Part shown: piece after piece, positions 16,691 through 25,743 of the stretch | Layout: each line of letters opens with the position of its first letter | Numbering within the stretch: position 1 is the first letter of the stretch | Origin: FACHB-1406 sp034189065 | Lineage (GTDB): Bacteria; Cyanobacteriota; Cyanobacteriia; Cyanobacteriales; Spirulinaceae | Direction of reading: 5' to 3' | Length of the DNA stretch: 64,000 nucleotides | Assembly (NCBI GenBank): GCA_034189065.1 | Contig: JAXHVQ010000006.1 | Span: 1 to 64,000 of the forward strand | The notes under the pieces: model-generated | Seen by the model: only the letters and a program-made list of their open reading frames with translations | What the model was told of the DNA's origin: nothing | The model's database searches: none | Position numbers and translations under genes: made by a program

Positions 16691-16818
16691 ACTAATAATG
16701 GGATTTGAATGAATTAAAAATGCGGAAAAGCGGAGGTGTATTTCGTGAAACGTCCGTACTTGGGGACGTAAAATTCGGCTTCTCGATCGACGGTTAAGTT
16801 TAGAGTTTAGCTCTCCAA

Positions 16819-16867
16819 ATGACTAATAACCAATGACTAATGACTAATAACGAATGACCAATGACTA
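16819..16867. repeat. Degenerate heptamer array (AATGACT/AATAACC type)
   Basis: Seven-base units close to AATGACT, AATAACC and AATAACG run up to the end of the GTPase gene at 16870. It is the short tandem heptamer class frequent in cyanobacterial spacers. Confidence 0.75.
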
Positions 16868-16869
16868 AA

Positions 16870-17847
16870 TCAATTCAGCCAACGTTCGCCTTTAATAACC
16901 GCAAATCCCCCATTCGTTTTACAAGTTCTTGAAAATTGTTCCATCGCCTGTATAAATTCAGCATCTCCTTGAAACAAATCGACTAGCCAACCCCAACGAC
17001 GATTATCGAGGTATAATTTCAGTAAGAATCGCAGAAGATAGCGGAGAGGTTGTTCGCTGTCTTGAGGGTTATAAATGGCATCATGGCGACTTTTGCGGAA
17101 AAAGAAGTGGGGATCGCGATGAGTATCAAATTCGATGCGAGAAAAAACAACACTACCAACGGTTTGTACGGGGGTTACGACACAAGCCACTCGAGTATTG
17201 AGTTGTTCGGAATCGAAGGAATTCAACAACTTCTCATAGCCTTGCTTAACTCGTTCTAACAGTTCTTTTGCTGATTTTTCAGTTTTGAGATACTTTTCGC
17301 ATTTAATAGGCGCTAAAATCACTAATCTGGGCGAATCCAGCTCTTGATAAGCTGTATCAAAGAGATTTTTAATTTGCTGCGGTCGATTGATTTTTTCGTG
17401 CAAAATTCCTTTTTTATCCTCCATCAATGCTGGGGCATCAATGGCAACTAAAACGGCAGCCGAGTTTTGCAGCAATTCCTTAACAAATGTTTTTTCTTCT
17501 GTTGAGGCTTTCGCTTCGTGATACCCGCCGGGATAGTCGCGAAAGCGAAGTTGAAGTGTCGGTTTAGCACTTTTTTTACCTAAGTAAAAGAGGAAGGAAC
17601 GTAAAGAATCGGGTCCTGCCATTGCTTCAGTTCCTTGAATTCCCATTCGTCCTCTCGCCTCGAATACATCCAACAGACTCTTGAGGTTGACTAAATTGTC
17701 TTGCAGGATCGCCGAACTATCTTCATCGGGAGTAAGCTGTAAGTTCGTCGAACCAATATTGCTCTCGAATTGCTCGTACATCGCCGTCAAAAGCGTGGTT
17801 TTACCCACACCTCTCGGCCCCAGCATTGTAACTTGAAGTTCTTGCAT
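16870..17847 (-). CDS. TRAFAC-type GTPase, cassette GTPase 2
   Basis: A 325-residue P-loop GTPase. Walker A is GPRGVGKTTLL from residue 10. The G3 element is RDYPGGYH around 103-110, with Asp104. The position expected for NKxD reads LAPIKCEKYL (179-187), a pattern that departs from the classical base-specificity motif. Sequence between G1 and G3 includes a helical insertion. It resembles GTPases from multi-gene bacterial conflict or stress cassettes, from memory. It begins 10 bp after the end of the dynamin-like gene, so the two are co-transcribed. The C-terminal 80 residues (YLLRFLLKLYLDNRRWGWLVDLFQG) are amphipathic and could contact the membrane. Confidence 0.8.
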   Translation of the reverse strand: MQELQVTMLGPRGVGKTTLLTAMYEQFESNIGSTNLQLTPDEDSSAILQDNLVNLKSLLDVFEARGRMGIQGTEAMAGPDSLRSFLFYLGKKSAKPTLQLRFRDYPGGYHEAKASTEEKTFVKELLQNSAAVLVAIDAPALMEDKKGILHEKINRPQQIKNLFDTAYQELDSPRLVILAPIKCEKYLKTEKSAKELLERVKQGYEKLLNSFDSEQLNTRVACVVTPVQTVGSVVFSRIEFDTHRDPHFFFRKSRHDAIYNPQDSEQPLRYLLRFLLKLYLDNRRWGWLVDLFQGDAEFIQAMEQFSRTCKTNGGFAVIKGERWLN

Positions 17848-17857
17848 TCAATTCCTC

Positions 17858-20074
17858 TTACAACGACTCCAGAAATTTTAAGTCTATACTATCCTTGGCC
17901 GAAATTGCCCGTTCTACTGAGTCTAACCAATCTTGGCGCGATCGCGTCTTTTCTCCTAATTGTTGAAATTCTCGGGGCCAAACATCGGCGCGCACTTCCT
18001 CCAAAAAGATACGCCACTCATTTTTAACATCCTTCGCCCGCAAAACCCGGTCTAAAAACTCTTCGACAATAGCAAAAGCTGCTTGACTGGGTTCGGCTAG
18101 GAAGTCGTCGAGGGCGGTTTCACACCGATAAACAGCTTCGGATTGCAACGAATTTAAACAAGTTAACACTTCTTTAGCCGAGGGAGAAGTTGAAAGCTGA
18201 AGCGATGTTTCGTCAGGCGTTAAATCGTCGAAATGCTGTCGAATGCGATGTTGAATTAAACCGCGATAAGAAAGTTCAAAGGAGGCGAGAATTTGGATGC
18301 CCAATTTAAGTGCGCTGGGTTTTTCCGAAAAGAATTCATCGGGAACCAGTTGGGCTAAAACCTCCAAAAATTCCGACCCGCGCGCGTCGCTTAAATTGCC
18401 CAAACGACCGCTATGAATTAACACATCTGCCACTTGCGATCGCACTTTATCTAATCCCCGCTTTAACCCCTCGTCGAGAGAGAGGAAATGTTGGGAAAGA
18501 TGGGCGCGAATTTCGTTAAGATATTGATAATAAGCATTGGGATAACCGCCCGCGCGATCGCGTCTCGTTTCAATCTCCGCCTCAGAGGGAATTCCGGGGT
18601 CATCTCGACAGGCTTGCAGCGCTTTTTCCACTTCTTGTTTAAAATCTTCATCTTGAAGGTTGCGCTGTTCTCTCAAGTCCTCTAACAACCGTTCCAACCC
18701 CGTAGTCAAATCGTCCCACAGGCTGTCAAACAGTTGCACGAATAAGGGAAATTCGTGACTCGGTGCCGTTGCGCGCTCGAAAACTTGACTCGCTTTACTC
18801 AGTTCGATTTCGACGGCATTTTGTAACTGAAAAAGCCCCTGTTGTGCGGAGGCAGCGTATTCGCGATCGAGGGCTTGAATTTCGCCGGTTAAATAGTCCA
18901 AAACCGGGTCTAAAATGCGATCGCGCGCCTCCTGGGGATCGGCACAGTTAGCGAGGATACAGTCAATAACATACAAATGCTTCTCAACGTGCGTTTGCGC
19001 CAAATCGTCGCAATAGGGCCCATTATCGCCGATGGCCGAATCCTCTCTCGTGCGGTTGAGAACCAGAAACGACCACTGTTTGAGGGGAATTTCGCCCAGG
19101 GCAGAACTGGCGATATCGTAAAGTTGAACGTCAACATCCGCCCAATAATCGCGCGGCGGTCTTGGCAAGCGCAAAAAGAGAACAATGTCAACCTCTTCCC
19201 CCAATGTTTTAATGAGACGTTCTTCATCGCCCAGTCCCGTATCCCCCAGTCCCGGCATATCGATGAGGGCAATTTGTCCCACATCAGCATTGGGAAAGGC
19301 GCACGCAATTTTCGCCTCTCGAACAGCAAGATAGTTAAAAAAAACGCGATCGCCTTGGGGATTATCCTGGGCGACGTATTCTCGAATTTCCTCCCGCGCA
19401 ATGCGCTTGGATCCGAGGTTTTGTAGGAGGGGACGATATTCGTTCAAATGGGTGCGATAGCGGCGCAGATGTTCGTACATCGCCCCAAATTCCGCCTGTC
19501 GCGCCCGTTCGGGAGGTAGCGGGGGGAGGGGTTTAGCTGCGAACTCGTCGAGGCTAAATGGGCGCAAACCTAAGTTCAGTTTGGCGTAGTAGGGGGCGAG
19601 AATGTCGCTGAGGAAGGACTGTTCGGAGTGAAAGGTGACTTCGCCGTAGGGTTCGATGTTGGGGTTATGGTAAATGGTACTGCGAACTCCCGTACAGTGT
19701 TGGCGATCGCCCGTGGGAATTTCGGCGGTTGTCAGTCCCGATAAGCTTTGCAACAGGCGACTTTTGCCCTGTCCCGCGCGCCCGATAACGCCAATATTGA
19801 GGGTGTTGCGATCGCAGCGTCGTTGCAATTTGCGCAACCGGGTCAATTCCGCTTCAATGGTTTGTTGTAGGGTTTGGCAGTCGATATCTTGGAAGCGACC
19901 GACGAGGAGTTGGTCTTCAATTTGAGTGGAGAGGCGATCGCGCTGGTGTTGGAGATGCTGTAGGCTGGAGGCAAGGGACTGCAAATTGCTAGCGACAGTT
20001 GCCAGTTTTTTTGCCAAAGGCTGGCGCTGTTGGAGAATTGCGGCAATTTTTTCGGTTCGACTGCTTGGATTCAT
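17858..20074 (-). CDS. Dynamin-like large GTPase, cassette GTPase 1
   Basis: A 738-residue protein. A coiled-coil N-terminus (residues 1-90) precedes the GTPase domain: G1 GRAGQGKSRLL from 98, a possible switch I TGDRQHCTGVRST with Thr near 128, G3 DMPGLGD at 272-278, and a G4-like LVLNRTRED with Asn340 and Asp345. The remaining 390 residues are long helices (FPLFVQLFDSLWDDLTTGLERLLEDLRE and others), as in dynamin-like stalks. No transmembrane hairpin is obvious. Such proteins remodel or tether membranes, and some bacterial ones protect against phage or envelope stress. It heads the four-gene minus-strand cassette and is probably transcribed from the spacer after rsmH. Confidence 0.82.
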   Translation of the reverse strand: MNPSSRTEKIAAILQQRQPLAKKLATVASNLQSLASSLQHLQHQRDRLSTQIEDQLLVGRFQDIDCQTLQQTIEAELTRLRKLQRRCDRNTLNIGVIGRAGQGKSRLLQSLSGLTTAEIPTGDRQHCTGVRSTIYHNPNIEPYGEVTFHSEQSFLSDILAPYYAKLNLGLRPFSLDEFAAKPLPPLPPERARQAEFGAMYEHLRRYRTHLNEYRPLLQNLGSKRIAREEIREYVAQDNPQGDRVFFNYLAVREAKIACAFPNADVGQIALIDMPGLGDTGLGDEERLIKTLGEEVDIVLFLRLPRPPRDYWADVDVQLYDIASSALGEIPLKQWSFLVLNRTREDSAIGDNGPYCDDLAQTHVEKHLYVIDCILANCADPQEARDRILDPVLDYLTGEIQALDREYAASAQQGLFQLQNAVEIELSKASQVFERATAPSHEFPLFVQLFDSLWDDLTTGLERLLEDLREQRNLQDEDFKQEVEKALQACRDDPGIPSEAEIETRRDRAGGYPNAYYQYLNEIRAHLSQHFLSLDEGLKRGLDKVRSQVADVLIHSGRLGNLSDARGSEFLEVLAQLVPDEFFSEKPSALKLGIQILASFELSYRGLIQHRIRQHFDDLTPDETSLQLSTSPSAKEVLTCLNSLQSEAVYRCETALDDFLAEPSQAAFAIVEEFLDRVLRAKDVKNEWRIFLEEVRADVWPREFQQLGEKTRSRQDWLDSVERAISAKDSIDLKFLESL

Positions 20075-20246
20075 ATCAATTAAAAATTTAAAATTCTAGC
20101 TCCTTCCCTCCTCAATTCTCCCATTCTTCCATTCTGGGGACACGGCGAAGAGCAATATTATTGCAAAAGAACCTAAAGAAGCGAAAATGCCGTATTCCCA
20201 CTTACCATTCTTCCATTCTGAATTCTCCTATTCTTCCATTCTGAAA

Positions 20247-21122
20247 TTAAACCCGCTCTGCCACCCTCAGTTTAGCCGATCGCGCTCGAGGATTTTCTGC
20301 CTTTTCTTCGGGTTGCGCTGTTATCGGTTTTTTGGTAACGATTTGTAAAAGGGGACAATCGCGAAAGCGATGTTTGACGATGCGATCCTCCAAACTGTGA
20401 AAGCTAATAATCCCCATGCGTCCCCCCGCTTTTAACCACGTCGGCGCAACTTCGATGAACTTCTCCAAAGACTCCAATTCCCCATTGACGGCGATGCGCA
20501 GCGCCTGGAAGACCCGCGTCGCCGGATGAATGCGTCCGTAGCGGTACTTGCGCGGAACGGCTGCGGCAACCTCATTGGCTAATTGCATGGTAGTTTGCAA
20601 AGGTCGCTTCTCGACAATGCGCTTGGCAATGCGTCGCGAGTATCGTTCTTCGCCGTACTGATAGAATAGATCGGCAAGTTGCTTTTCGTCCCAATGATTG
20701 ATAGCGATGGCAGCCGTTAATTCCTGACGACGATCCATGCGCATATCTAAAGGTGCATCGTGTTGAAAACTAAACCCGCGATCGCCGCAATCGAGTTGTG
20801 GCGAACTTACACCGAGATCGGCAAAAATACCGTCAAATTTAACTTCGCCGGGAGAATAATCAGCAAAATTCCCTTGCCAAAAAACCGCGAGATCGCCAAG
20901 TTTCAATTGAGCCGCCGCGATCGCTTCCTCATCGCGATCCACCGCTATAATTTTCACATCAGGTGCAATCGCTAAAATCAAACTACTATGTCCTCCGCCT
21001 CCCACCGTTGCATCCAAATACTGTCCTCCCGGGCGAATAGCGAGACCTTCGAGTAATTCCCGACTTAATACCGGGATGTGAGAAAAAGCTGGATTTAAAT
21101 CGGAATTGGGCGCGAGTTTCAT
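20247..21122 (-). CDS. rsmH: 16S rRNA (cytosine(1402)-N(4))-methyltransferase RsmH
   Basis: A 291-residue SAM-dependent methyltransferase that modifies N4 of C1402 in 16S rRNA. HIPVLSRELLEGL opens the protein, followed by the SAM motif DATVGGGGHSSLIL, VDRDEEAI, GIFADLGVSSPQLD and the family signature GFSFQHDAPLDMRMD. The C-terminal RIHPATRVFQALRIAVNGELESLE and ISFHSLEDRIVKHRF are diagnostic. The length is normal. In many bacteria the gene begins the cell-wall/division cluster, but here it stands alone beside the GTPase cassette, as is common in cyanobacteria. Confidence 0.97.
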   Translation of the reverse strand: MKLAPNSDLNPAFSHIPVLSRELLEGLAIRPGGQYLDATVGGGGHSSLILAIAPDVKIIAVDRDEEAIAAAQLKLGDLAVFWQGNFADYSPGEVKFDGIFADLGVSSPQLDCGDRGFSFQHDAPLDMRMDRRQELTAAIAINHWDEKQLADLFYQYGEERYSRRIAKRIVEKRPLQTTMQLANEVAAAVPRKYRYGRIHPATRVFQALRIAVNGELESLEKFIEVAPTWLKAGGRMGIISFHSLEDRIVKHRFRDCPLLQIVTKKPITAQPEEKAENPRARSAKLRVAERV

Positions 21123-21193
21123 TCACTTTCAAGACTTCAAAGTCAAACAATTGATGATAACGGTCGATTTATTCTTAGAGTACATTAAATTCG

Positions 21194-22252
21194 ATGTATA
21201 CAAGCAGCCGGAACAGCCAAAATTCAAAAAATAAAACTGAAGAAACCTGTCTTCAAAAAATGGAAGAACAACTGCTCGTCCAATGGGTCGAGGAGGATCG
21301 CTTAGAACAAGCCTATCGATTCACTTATATTCCCACCTTCGACCCCCCAGAAGTTCTTCGCGTTTCCACGAAAACCGACCGCAAGCAGATGCTGCAAGCC
21401 GCTTTCAAACTGGGGAGTCCCAAGGACAACGATCCCCTGGGAAACATCGCACACCAAATAACTTGGACTCCGGCACCTTACGACTGGACAAAATTGCAAA
21501 CTTCCATTTCCCAAAACTTCTGGCAGCCGCAAACTTGGAAACCCGACATACAAAGCAGGGGTTCCCAGTGGATTTTTGAAGGCTATCGAGACGGCGAGTA
21601 CAAGCGTCTGGAAAGTTGGTGCGGACGCAACCCGCGCGCTTGTACCCTGGGTCGCGCCTTCCGTCATTTTATCCCCCATCGTCTCTCGCAAAAGTTTGTA
21701 TACTTTCGCAGTTTAGTCGGCGATCGCCTCGGTGAAATTATTTACGAATATCTCGAAGCCGGACAACTGGTTCAAGCGCTGAAACTGGCACGAACCCATA
21801 AATCAGACTACATCAAAACCTGGCTATTTGAGAGCGATCGACTGTTTGAGCCTTGGCTGGAGTTCGAGTTACCCAATAAACTTTTAATCTTAGTCGAGGC
21901 AGTGGAAACCGCAAAAACCATCGAAAATCGCTTAAGTCAAGCTCCTATTTTACGGGATTTAGCCCTGAAATACGTTAGCGTCGCCCAATTAAATCGCGCT
22001 CTAGAAGTGGCACGAAGTATTGAAGTGCCGTACTACAAAGTCGTCACCCTCGATTATTTATGCGATCGCTATGCCGCCGCCGGCAGACAAGAAGAAGCCA
22101 CACAAATTCGTCTAGAACTGTTGCTTTCCGCCCGAAATATCGAAGGCGATCCCGCCGCCCAACACCTCACGAGTCTGATTCTCAAACATACCCAACTCGA
22201 AGGATTAAATAATAAAGTGTCCCGTTGGATTAAATCGTGGCTATTGCCTTGA
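21194..22252 (+). CDS. Cyanobacterial helical-repeat protein, unknown function
   Basis: A 352-residue soluble protein. I do not recognise a named family. The first 170 residues contain Trp/Tyr-rich segments (ITWTPAPYDWTKL, NFWQPQTWKP), and the C-terminal half is made of TPR-like helical pairs (YLEAGQLVQALKLARTHKS, QLNRALEVARSIEVPYYKVVTLDYLCDRYAAAG). That suggests protein binding. It is divergent from rsmH with 71 bp between and has no membrane helix or signal peptide. Confidence 0.75.
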   Translation: MYTSSRNSQNSKNKTEETCLQKMEEQLLVQWVEEDRLEQAYRFTYIPTFDPPEVLRVSTKTDRKQMLQAAFKLGSPKDNDPLGNIAHQITWTPAPYDWTKLQTSISQNFWQPQTWKPDIQSRGSQWIFEGYRDGEYKRLESWCGRNPRACTLGRAFRHFIPHRLSQKFVYFRSLVGDRLGEIIYEYLEAGQLVQALKLARTHKSDYIKTWLFESDRLFEPWLEFELPNKLLILVEAVETAKTIENRLSQAPILRDLALKYVSVAQLNRALEVARSIEVPYYKVVTLDYLCDRYAAAGRQEEATQIRLELLLSARNIEGDPAAQHLTSLILKHTQLEGLNNKVSRWIKSWLLP

Positions 22253-22361
22253 AATTTAGGGGAAGAATGGAAGAATAGAAGAATGGAAGAATCCAGAATT
22301 CAAGAAGCTTTGAGGAGTTATTAAAAGTATGTAATGTTCTTCTATTACCCCGCCTTGTGAC

Positions 22362-22411
22362 CAATACCTATTCCCTATTCCCCATTCCCTATTCCCTATT
22401 CCCTATTCCCT
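22362..22411. repeat. Heptamer array (CCCTATT)
   Basis: Six or more tandem copies of a CCCTATT-type unit, two slightly altered, lie directly before the convergent PLD gene end. Short tandem heptamers of this kind recur elsewhere in the window with other unit sequences. Confidence 0.85.
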
Positions 22412-22414
22412 TTC

Positions 22415-23701
22415 TTACAATTCCCAATAAAATATTAAGCTCAATCGCGCCACCAAACGCTCGCGCAATCCGCGACGGGCCAGATCGCGACGACTGATAC
22501 CTCGACTGCGAGAAAAAGCATCTTGAAAAAGACCTTCAACCTTTTTAATTAAAGCATCTTCCACTGTCGAAAGATTGAGTTCGTCGTTTTGAAAAAAACT
22601 GCGCGGGTCGAAATTGGCACTTCCCAAACTTACCCAAGCGTCATCAATGAGAATGGCCTTAGCGTGCATCATACTCGGTTGATACTCATAAATTTCAACG
22701 CCTCCCTGGAGCAATTCGTCGTAAAGTTCGCGGGAGGCATAGCGAACGAATTGCTTATCGTTGCGGTGTCCCATCGTAATGACGCGCACGTCAAGACCTC
22801 TGCGTTTGGCAGCAACTAAAACAGCGCGCGTATTGCGATCGGGTAGAAAGTAGGGACTCGAAAGCCAAACGCGCTCTCTGGCAGCTTGGACGAGTGCTTG
22901 ATAGAGGGAACGCAAACCGGAATCGCGCCAGGTTGGGTCTTCTCCCGCACTGACAAGCGCGATCGCCTCTTGAACCCTTGACTCGGGTTGAGGTCGCACC
23001 CCCGACAAATCTACCGTTCCCCCTGCATCGAGCCAATGTTGCAAAAAGAGTCCGTTGAGTCGAGCAATAACGCTGCCTTGAAACTCGACTTCGTAATCGT
23101 ACCACGGTCGTTTATACCCTTCTTCCTCGGAACCATCCCAGTCGTCGGACACCCCCGCACCGCCAATAAATGCTTTTTTGCGGTCAATGAGTAACAATTT
23201 GCGATGGTTGCGTCGCAGGTAGTAAAAGGGATCGCGCCAACTAAAGGGATTAAAAATGCGCACTTCAACGCCAGCCGATCGCAATCTCCGCCAATAGTTT
23301 TCGGGAATAGATTTAGCGCCATATTTATCGGCGAGTAATCTCACCAAAACCCCTTGACTGGCTTTTTGTACGATTGCTTTCGCAAAATCTTCAGCCCGAC
23401 GGCCGGGAGTCATGATATACGTCTCGAATTCAATGGAATGTTCGGCGCTACGAATGGCTTCTAGGCGTGCGTCAAAAATTTGCTCGGCTTCAACCCAAAA
23501 TCCAGCGGTCTGCGCGTGCTCGACAAAGGAGTCCGATAGCGAAGCGATCGTTATCGCAAAGCTTGGCGCATCCGGGGGAGGGAGATTGTTCGCGCGGTAG
23601 GGCGTGCGTCGTCGGAAAAAGCCGCGAGCGTATAAGACTAAGACAATTAGGAAAATTATAACGGTCAATGAGAGCGCGATCGCGACAATCCAAGTATTCA
23701 T
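22415..23701 (-). CDS. Cardiolipin synthase-like phospholipase D family protein
   Basis: A 428-residue protein with an N-terminal membrane helix (WIVAIALSLTVIIFLIVLVLY). It holds two HKD motifs: HRKLLLIDRKKAFIGGAGV near 165 and MHAKAILIDDAWVSLGSANFD near 340. The spacing and the GSANFDPRSF end match bacterial cardiolipin synthases, which join two phosphatidylglycerols. Only one N-terminal membrane helix is seen instead of two, closer to the ClsB/YwiE style. Other PLD-family activities remain possible. The 3' end abuts a heptamer array. Confidence 0.85.
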   Translation of the reverse strand: MNTWIVAIALSLTVIIFLIVLVLYARGFFRRRTPYRANNLPPPDAPSFAITIASLSDSFVEHAQTAGFWVEAEQIFDARLEAIRSAEHSIEFETYIMTPGRRAEDFAKAIVQKASQGVLVRLLADKYGAKSIPENYWRRLRSAGVEVRIFNPFSWRDPFYYLRRNHRKLLLIDRKKAFIGGAGVSDDWDGSEEEGYKRPWYDYEVEFQGSVIARLNGLFLQHWLDAGGTVDLSGVRPQPESRVQEAIALVSAGEDPTWRDSGLRSLYQALVQAARERVWLSSPYFLPDRNTRAVLVAAKRRGLDVRVITMGHRNDKQFVRYASRELYDELLQGGVEIYEYQPSMMHAKAILIDDAWVSLGSANFDPRSFFQNDELNLSTVEDALIKKVEGLFQDAFSRSRGISRRDLARRGLRERLVARLSLIFYWEL

Positions 23702-23788
23702 TCTATGTTTCCTCTGTCGCGTTACAAAGTTGGTTGTTTTTCTTTCGCGATCGCTGTTTCCCCTCGTTCTCGCGTTGTCTTCTCGGTT

Positions 23789-24865
23789 CTAAGGCAATTT
23801 AAATACATCCGCATAAATTTCATGAGCTTTGGGCATCCGGCTGGGGTGGGGCGAATCGTAAACCACCATTAAACGATCGGGCTGACCCAAACAGGGAAAT
23901 AATGTTAAACCTTCGGCGCGATCGGTTCCAACCGGGACGGGCAACTCAAACAAAACTTTCAGCCGATCGGAATCTTGCCAGCACAATGAATTGCCCGACT
24001 CTTCTAAAATACCCTTAAACTGAAAAATTCTCATCGCTCCTTCCAAAACCATCGTCGGACCGGCTAAAACCAGCAACTTATCGCCGTGCCAACATAACTC
24101 GCGGATTCCTAAACCATCGAGTTCGAGGAAATGTTTTTTGTAAAGCAATCCATCTTCGCCGATGGGTTTCAGCCCTAAAATTCCTGGCTTGGTTTCTTCG
24201 ACTTCCAACTCTAAAATGATCGCCCAACCCCGCAGTACCGGTCCGCGCAATCCCAGGAAAATTCGGTTTCCCCGTACAACTAACCCTTCAATATCAAATC
24301 CATTTTCCTTTGACGGCAAACCGCTAGCAATAATGCCGCCAAAATGCGGGTCTTCAGCCAGCGCTTCGATGAGAATATTGCCGGTTTCCGTTTTCGCCAA
24401 ACAAGCGGCGGCAAGTTCGTCCTCGGCGCGATCGGAGGACGCATAAGATTTCAACAATTCGCCGTTGACGACGGGGATGCGAGCGAGAAGATAGCGATTG
24501 CGTTCCCGTTTAATTTCTGTTAGTCGTTCGAGGTCTTTTGCTTCTTTTTTTCCTTTCGGTTTTTTCCGTTTTGTGCTGTGGGAACCGACTAACCAAAGAT
24601 AGCCGTCGCAATAGTCCATCCCTTCGATATCGATTTCATCGTCATCGTCGAATAACTCGACAAAATCGCCAACGCGATAATGATGGTGGTTGCCGAAAAT
24701 AGACGGTTCAACGGGCGAGAGTCGCTCGATTCCCAGGCGTTCGTCCGAAGCAACCCACAAACTGCCATCAGGCGTTCGAGTAGCGGCCGAAATATCGCCC
24801 AACAAATCGTCTGCTTTTTTATCGAAGCGAAGGAGTACGCGCGCAAGTAGGAAGGATTGAAGCAT
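23789..24865 (-). CDS. DUF3616 domain beta-propeller-like protein
   Basis: A 358-residue protein matching the DUF3616 pattern: DDLLGDISAATRTPDGSLWVASDE, DIEGMDYCDGYLWLVGSHS, FDIEGLVVRGNRIFLGLRGPVLRGWA and GIRELCWHGDKLLVLAGPT. Repeated strand blocks ending in G-D-LW suggest a propeller. No signal peptide is seen. The function is unknown. It lies 87 bp upstream of the PLD gene on the same strand. Confidence 0.85.
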   Translation of the reverse strand: MLQSFLLARVLLRFDKKADDLLGDISAATRTPDGSLWVASDERLGIERLSPVEPSIFGNHHHYRVGDFVELFDDDDEIDIEGMDYCDGYLWLVGSHSTKRKKPKGKKEAKDLERLTEIKRERNRYLLARIPVVNGELLKSYASSDRAEDELAAACLAKTETGNILIEALAEDPHFGGIIASGLPSKENGFDIEGLVVRGNRIFLGLRGPVLRGWAIILELEVEETKPGILGLKPIGEDGLLYKKHFLELDGLGIRELCWHGDKLLVLAGPTMVLEGAMRIFQFKGILEESGNSLCWQDSDRLKVLFELPVPVGTDRAEGLTLFPCLGQPDRLMVVYDSPHPSRMPKAHEIYADVFKLP

Positions 24866-24942
24866 TTATTCATTATTGAAGGTGGCGACACCCTTTAGTT
24901 TAAATGCTTCGGCTGCATTAAATCAGCTCGGGCGAAGAAAGA

Positions 24943-25371
24943 CTAGGACGAACGGCGATCGCTCGCGCCGTTTTGCTCCGACTTAATTTTAGGAATGGCG
25001 TGGGGATTGCGGACTTGAGGCGTATCTGTTAAGATCGCTAAAACTCCGGTATAGCCGGTTTCAAAAGTCGTATCGCACAGCAACTCGACGACTTGAACTT
25101 GCAAAATTTCTTCGATGACGGCTCTCAGGTGAGGTTTAATAGCGCGATCGATACTCTCTCGCACGAGTCGATTGAGTTCTAAGAGACCTTCTCGAAGCAG
25201 GAGTTGCTCGACGGGTGTTATGGATTCTTCCGCAACAATCGCCAATTTATCGGCAAACAGGTGACAGATAATGCGCTGAGGCCGATGGCCGAATTGACAG
25301 CGATACAAAGCTTGAATCCTTTGAGCGAGGTTTCGCTCGAGTTCTCCACAAGTGGGATAAATAGGTGTCAT
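24943..25371 (-). CDS. DUF2294 (MpsC-like) family protein
   Basis: Started at ATG 25371 (MTPIYPTCGELERNLAQRIQ) the protein has 142 residues; the open frame extends to 25458 without support. It shows the family pattern: N-terminal helix, LYRCQFGHRPQRIICHLFADKLAIVAEESITPVEQLL, and a helix ending HLRAVIEEILQVQVVELLCDTTFETGYTGVLAILTD. The family is common in cyanobacteria and bacilli; some are linked to membrane-potential or bicarbonate systems. It lies downstream of the receiver-kinase gene on the same strand, 372 bp away. Confidence 0.82.
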   Translation of the reverse strand: MTPIYPTCGELERNLAQRIQALYRCQFGHRPQRIICHLFADKLAIVAEESITPVEQLLLREGLLELNRLVRESIDRAIKPHLRAVIEEILQVQVVELLCDTTFETGYTGVLAILTDTPQVRNPHAIPKIKSEQNGASDRRSS

Positions 25372-25743
25372 AAGTCGGCTGAGGATAATATTCCCGTAGG
25401 TCGCTGTAGAAATCCCGAAGTCGAGGTTCGCTTCTCTGTGAAAGAAAAGCGATCGCACTTCTTCAGTTGTATGGGATACCTCCCGGACTGACTCGGTGTC
25501 AGATAGACGGCTGGCAACAAGCGACCGTCAACCCAAGACCTACAATCTTGCGCCCAAAGACTCGTACTCCATTCAAGTGAATGCGTGAATTTTTGCAAAT
25601 TTGATGCCTTCATTTTATCGGCTACTGTCTCCCTTTTCAGGGGGTTTTTCACCGTCGAAGTGTCGTTAAAACCCTACTTTTCTTAACGCACATCATCCTC
25701 TATAATTGTGTAATCTCACTTCTAACAGGTTGCGGGCTGCCGA
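25372..25743. other. Intergenic region with no convincing gene
   Basis: It lies between the DUF2294 and receiver-kinase genes. A 94-residue open frame on the minus strand here has no family resemblance and overlaps the DUF2294 start. Probably promoter plus 5' leader of the DUF2294 gene. Confidence 0.5.

Noticed and set aside
25368..25652. 94-residue minus-strand frame upstream of the DUF2294 gene
   Set aside because: No family-like pattern, overlap with the DUF2294 start, and a composition like spacer DNA.
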